DNA from: an archaeon
GTDB lineage: Archaea > Iainarchaeota > Iainarchaeia > Iainarchaeales > Iainarchaeaceae
Assembly: GCA_024653905.1 (NCBI GenBank)
Contig: JANLGZ010000044.1
Location: forward strand, 1-15,133
Reading direction: 5' to 3'
DNA: 15,133 nt
Of this stretch, positions 12,771 through 15,133 are shown in pieces. How positions within the stretch are numbered: the first letter of the stretch is position 1; the number at the start of each line of letters is the position of its first letter. Below the pieces are notes generated by a model, which did no database searches, was not told the origin of the DNA, and worked only from the letters and a program-made list of their open reading frames with translations. A program made the translations under genes and the position numbers.

Positions 12771-12856
12771 GGTTTTTGAAAAAAATAGTTCTCTTTCTTT
12801 TTGGTATAGGTTCGTTTTTGGCTCGGCGAAGCAGCATCTTTTCTTTTTAGTGCAGG

Positions 12857-12885
12857 TTTTTCTTTTCTCGCAGAGAAAAGAAAAA
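12857..12885 (-). terminator. 13-bp perfect hairpin after eL15; possible terminator
   Basis: TTTTTCTTTTCTC (12857-12869) pairs perfectly with GAGAAAAGAAAAA (12873-12885) around a 3-base loop, 8 bases after the eL15 stop. On the minus strand the first-transcribed arm is T-rich, but no T-run follows the hairpin. The rest of this 156-base gap holds the rnp3 promoter and a short GC-richer patch near 12818-12836 with no assigned role. Confidence 0.45.
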
Positions 12886-12892
12886 AGTGCTT

Positions 12893-13495
12893 TTACTTCG
12901 CTTTTCTTCCTTTTGCTCTTATGCTCGGGAAGTTCTTTTCGTGACCTTTGCCTTTTACTAATCCTCTTGATTTTTTGCCAGCACTTGTAAGGCCTCTTTC
13001 GGCTCTTTTAGTGTGCTTGTTGAAAACAATCTGATTTCTTTCCTTATCCGCCCTTATGCTTGGGCTTGCAACATCAACCAAAATAACCTCATAATAAGTG
13101 TGCTTTCCATCTACTCCGACCCAATAAGAATTCAATACTTCACAATTAGGATATTTTTTTCCAGCTCTTTGTTCAGCCATAACCTGCCTTGAAATACGCC
13201 TTGTCAGTTTCTTAACACCCATTCTTTTTGGACGTCTTCCTCTTGCGGGTCTTGTGTGCATTCCTGAACCCTTTCGGATTCTTGTTAAAGCAATAATAAA
13301 TCCTTCTTTAGCCTTATAACCCAAAGCTCTTGCTCTTGGAAGGTTTGAAGGTTTGTCCACTCTAACAACAGAAACCTTTTTTTGTCTCTGAGCAAGGACT
13401 TTTTTTCTGAAAAGCTCCGCGTACGGATACTCTTTGTCCTTGGACTTTTGGACTTCCTTCTGAATAGTTTTCTTAATCTGTTTAGTTAAACTCAA
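12893..13495 (-). CDS. rpl15e: Large ribosomal subunit protein eL15
   Basis: A ribosomal protein of about 200 residues. It shows the eL15 hallmarks VVRVDKPSNLPRARALGYKAK, RIRKGSGMHTRPARGRRPKRMG, and EQRAGKKYPNCEVLNSYWVG followed by YYEVILVD. The basic tail RGLTSAGKKSRGLVKGKGHE is typical. The start is TTG at 13495, because AGGTG (13502-13506) lies 6 bases before it. The GTG at 13504 in the same frame is part of that Shine-Dalgarno and would add only a hydrophobic MFF. It is the first gene of the superoperon order, is divergent from the thiolation gene, and is followed by a hairpin. Confidence 0.95.
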   Translation of the reverse strand: MSLTKQIKKTIQKEVQKSKDKEYPYAELFRKKVLAQRQKKVSVVRVDKPSNLPRARALGYKAKEGFIIALTRIRKGSGMHTRPARGRRPKRMGVKKLTRRISRQVMAEQRAGKKYPNCEVLNSYWVGVDGKHTYYEVILVDVASPSIRADKERNQIVFNKHTKRAERGLTSAGKKSRGLVKGKGHEKNFPSIRAKGRKAK

Positions 13496-13526
13496 AAAAA
13501 ACACCTAAAAATAGGGCTATTAACTC

Positions 13527-13556
13527 AATTATAACTATTAGAGAAGCTATTTAAAG
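13527..13556. promoter_or_regulatory. Divergent promoter region for eL15 and the tRNA thiolation gene
   Basis: CTATTTAAAG (13547-13556) lies about 28 bases before ATG 13579 on the plus strand, consistent with a leaderless mRNA for the thiolation gene. On the minus strand either the complementary CTTTAAATAG or the nearer AGTTATAATT (13527-13536) can serve eL15, giving a short leader that holds AGGTG. Confidence 0.5.
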
Positions 13557-13578
13557 GTATTCCCAAGAAAATTTCTCA

Positions 13579-14616
13579 ATGCAGGAACTACAAATGAACA
13601 AGTGTGACCAGTGCGATGAAGAAGCCAAGATTTTCATAGGTTATGGACCGCACAGGTTTTGCAAAGAGCATTTTAATCACTTTTTTGAAAAGCGAGTTCG
13701 GAAAACTCTCAGAATGAACCAGCTTATAAAACATGGTGAAAAAGTAGCTGTTGGAGTTTCTGGGGGAAAGGATTCAATGGTTACTTTGCACTTGCTTCAC
13801 AAGATTTACGGCGGCAAAAAGCCACAAATACAATTAGAAGCAATTCTGATTGATGAAGGAATCAAAGGTTACAGAGACAAAAGCATGCGGATTGGAATTG
13901 ATTACTGCAAAACAAACAAGATTCCTTACCACACTGTTTCTTTCCAAAGCGAATTTGGAATAGAAATGAGCGATGTAATGAAAAAAATCCATGAAGATCC
14001 TAAGCTAGGGAGTACTTGTTCTTTTTGCGGGGTTTTTAGGAGGCATTTTTTGAATTCTAAAGCACTGGAAATTAAAGCCGATAAAATTGCAACCGGACAT
14101 AATCTTGATGATGAAGTTCAATCAATTGCAATGAGTTTTTTCGGAAATGATTTGACAAGAGCTGCTCGATTGGGTGAAATTTCCGGGAATAAAAAGTTTG
14201 AAGGATTTGTAAAAAGGATAAAACCACTTTATGAAACTCCTGAAAAAGAAATTATTGCTTATTGTGCATTAAATGGAATTGAACATTATTCAGACGAGTG
14301 TTGTCCTTACTCTTGGATGGCTAAAAGAAACCATTACAGAAAAATGCTGAATGAATTAGAGGAATCTGTTCCGGGAACAAAATATTCATTACTAGCTTCT
14401 TTTAAAAATTTGAAACCTTTGCTTGTTAAAAATGAACAGGAAAAAAACGAACCGATTAAAGAATGTTCAAAATGCGGAAATCTAGCTAATGGAAATATTT
14501 GTAATGTTTGTTCACAACTCGAGAGAATTACTAAAGTTAGTAAAATGATTCAAAAAGAATCAAAAACATTAAAAAATAAAAATTCGCTTACTTGTGCGGA
14601 TACAAAGAATATGTGA
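13579..14616 (+). CDS. tRNA 2-thiolation enzyme, TtuA/Ncs6 (TtcA-like) family
   Basis: A 345-residue ATP-dependent enzyme that adenylates a tRNA uridine and replaces its oxygen with sulfur. It has an N-terminal zinc finger (C9, C12, C28, H31), the PP-loop SGGKDS at 61-66, and the TGHNLDDE loop at 172-179. Cysteines C147 and C150 (TCSFCG), with C241 or C242 (DECCPYS), would bind a 4Fe-4S cluster or act catalytically. A C-terminal zinc ribbon has C296, C299, C308 and C311, followed by a lysine-rich tail of about 34 residues. The sequence does not separate the U54 thiolase TtuA from the wobble-U34 thiolase Ncs6/NcsA. The ATG at 13579 fits a leaderless mRNA, and ATG 13594 is possible. It ends one base from the convergent tRNA-Val. 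Confidence 0.9.
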   Translation: MQELQMNKCDQCDEEAKIFIGYGPHRFCKEHFNHFFEKRVRKTLRMNQLIKHGEKVAVGVSGGKDSMVTLHLLHKIYGGKKPQIQLEAILIDEGIKGYRDKSMRIGIDYCKTNKIPYHTVSFQSEFGIEMSDVMKKIHEDPKLGSTCSFCGVFRRHFLNSKALEIKADKIATGHNLDDEVQSIAMSFFGNDLTRAARLGEISGNKKFEGFVKRIKPLYETPEKEIIAYCALNGIEHYSDECCPYSWMAKRNHYRKMLNELEESVPGTKYSLLASFKNLKPLLVKNEQEKNEPIKECSKCGNLANGNICNVCSQLERITKVSKMIQKESKTLKNKNSLTCADTKNM

Positions 14617-14617
14617 G

Positions 14618-14693
14618 TGGGCCAGGGCGGATTTGAACCGCCGATCTTCGCCATGTCGAGGCGACGTCTACGACCAGACTAGACCACTAGCCC
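14618..14693 (-). tRNA. tRNA-Val (anticodon GAC), with C at position 33
   Basis: The 76-nt cloverleaf folds fully. The acceptor stem is GGGCTAG/CTGGCCC with one G-T pair. The D stem is GTCT/AGAC, with GG in its loop. The anticodon stem is TCGCC/GGCGA, with loop TCGACAT at 14653-14659. The variable loop has five bases, the T arm is GGCGG-TTCAAAT-CCGCC, and the discriminator is A. No CCA is encoded and there is no intron. The anticodon GAC reads Val GUC and GUU codons, and the sequence before the anticodon arm (GTGGTCTAGTCTGGT) is like other archaeal tRNA-Val. The base before the anticodon is C instead of U33, which is very unusual for an elongator tRNA. Confidence 0.9.
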
Positions 14694-14729
14694 ACAATAA
14701 TAAGGTAATATACTATTTTCGTACTCGGG

Positions 14730-14740
14730 AAAATATTTTA
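14730..14740 (-). promoter_or_regulatory. Possible tRNA-Val promoter
   Basis: TAAAATATTTT on the minus strand lies about 37-47 bases before the mature tRNA 5' end, allowing a leader of about 15 bases. A second AT-rich element, ATAGTATATTA at 14706-14716, is closer and may contribute. The rest of the 169-base gap between the tRNA and the gene ending at 14863 shows nothing I can assign. Confidence 0.3.
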
Positions 14741-14862
14741 ATGTATCTCTTACGTACAAAAGTTCATTATTTTTCAATCTTCTTTCAAATCTTATAATAT
14801 GCTTCAGAGAAGAAATTTTAAAACCTCAATAAAAAGTAATTACCTTAAAAAAATTAAATTAA

Positions 14863-15133
14863 TTAAATCGATTTATTGCAGATGCCTTTTAAAATTTCAA
14901 TAAATTCTTTAGTATCTGCAAAGTAATTAGGGTAGGTTTTTTCCAAATCTTTAGCATCATCTATCCCCACAAGAACAACATCATAATAGCTTTTATCTGA
15001 ATTTATTTTTTCAGCCTTACTATAGTCCTGTATAGCTTTTTCTTCTTGGTTTTTTGAATAGGAAGATATAATGAGCCTTTCGTTGGCTATATCTAATTCA
15101 AGTAAAAAAAATTCCGCTTTTTTATTTTTTTTC
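14863..15133 (-). CDS. Partial gene, C-terminal 90 residues; possibly RelA/SpoT-like
   Basis: The frame is open from the right edge to TAA at 14863-14865, so only the C-terminal 90 residues are present and the start lies outside. The visible part has a helical repeat-like segment (EEKAIQDYSKAEKINSD) and then YYDVVLVGIDDAKDLEKTYP, ending in NYFADTKEFIEIL. This end, with a DVVLV strand followed by a YPNYF-DT-EFI helix, resembles the C-termini of some RelA/SpoT-domain nucleotidyltransferases that make or degrade alarmones. The catalytic domain is not in the window, so this is a weak guess. A tetratricopeptide-like protein is an alternative. Confidence 0.6.
   Translation of the reverse strand, partial: KKNKKAEFFLLELDIANERLIISSYSKNQEEKAIQDYSKAEKINSDKSYYDVVLVGIDDAKDLEKTYPNYFADTKEFIEILKGICNKSI

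Noticed and set aside
14653..14659. Reading the tRNA anticodon as CGA (Ser) to restore U33
   Set aside because: Shifting the loop breaks the five-base anticodon stem, and there is no long variable arm as in tRNA-Ser.
14594..14797. 67-residue plus-strand ORF
   Set aside because: It runs across the complementary strand of the tRNA-Val gene, so it is an artefact.
1..15133. CRISPR arrays, insertion sequences, C/D box RNAs, replication origins
   Set aside because: No regularly spaced repeats, no transposase, no RTGATGA/CTGA box pairs in intergenic sequence, and no clustered origin boxes were seen.

Overview
The window is low in GC and reads as archaeal chromosome. The evidence is a nearly complete archaeal exosome/proteasome/RNase P superoperon, RpoP, prefoldin beta, the KEOPS subunit Pcc1, ribosomal proteins eL15 and eL43, GGTG-type Shine-Dalgarno sites and TTTAAA-like TATA boxes about 25-30 bases before leaderless starts. 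Very short intergenic gaps and many small proteins suggest a compact genome, perhaps a DPANN-type archaeon. I cannot fix the phylum from this sequence alone.

Layout. (1) Positions 1-2312: a minus-strand pair of ribBA (bifunctional riboflavin biosynthesis) and an EamA/DMT transporter cut by the window edge, divergent from a small HTH protein. A perfect 14-bp palindrome lies in the divergent promoter region. (2) Positions 2313-3822: an accessory island. It holds a GC-rich structured insert, a fossil second copy of the HTH gene's 3' end, several inverted repeats, and a Fic-domain gene bounded by 11-bp inverted repeats. (3) Positions 3823-5220: small genes. They are a short metallohydrolase-like protein, two tandem paralogous 42-residue single-pass membrane proteins missed by normal length cut-offs, a 49-residue orphan HicB-like protein, and a two-gene unit of unknown function (zinc-ribbon protein plus basic helical protein).

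(4) Positions 5280-13495, all on the minus strand and read from high to low coordinates: eL15, Rpp30, an HD-domain protein, Pop5, proteasome alpha, SBDS/SDO1, Rrp4, Rrp41, Rrp42, eL43, RpoP, Pcc1, prefoldin beta, DHH phosphoesterase. Together these serve RNA 3'-end processing and decay, tRNA 5' processing, tRNA t6A modification, ribosome maturation, transcription, protein folding and protein degradation. Most junctions overlap or abut, and many Shine-Dalgarno sites lie inside the end of the preceding gene. Internal TATA boxes suggest separate transcription starts before rnp3 and psmA. (5) Positions 13579-15133: a divergent tRNA thiolation enzyme (TtuA/Ncs6 family), a tRNA-Val(GAC) whose anticodon loop carries C33 instead of the near-universal U33, and the C-terminal part of a gene running off the right edge.

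The most unusual points are the paired 42-residue membrane proteins, the C33 tRNA, the palindrome between ribBA and the HTH gene, the duplicated gene tail around a GC-rich structured insert, and the bracketed Fic gene.
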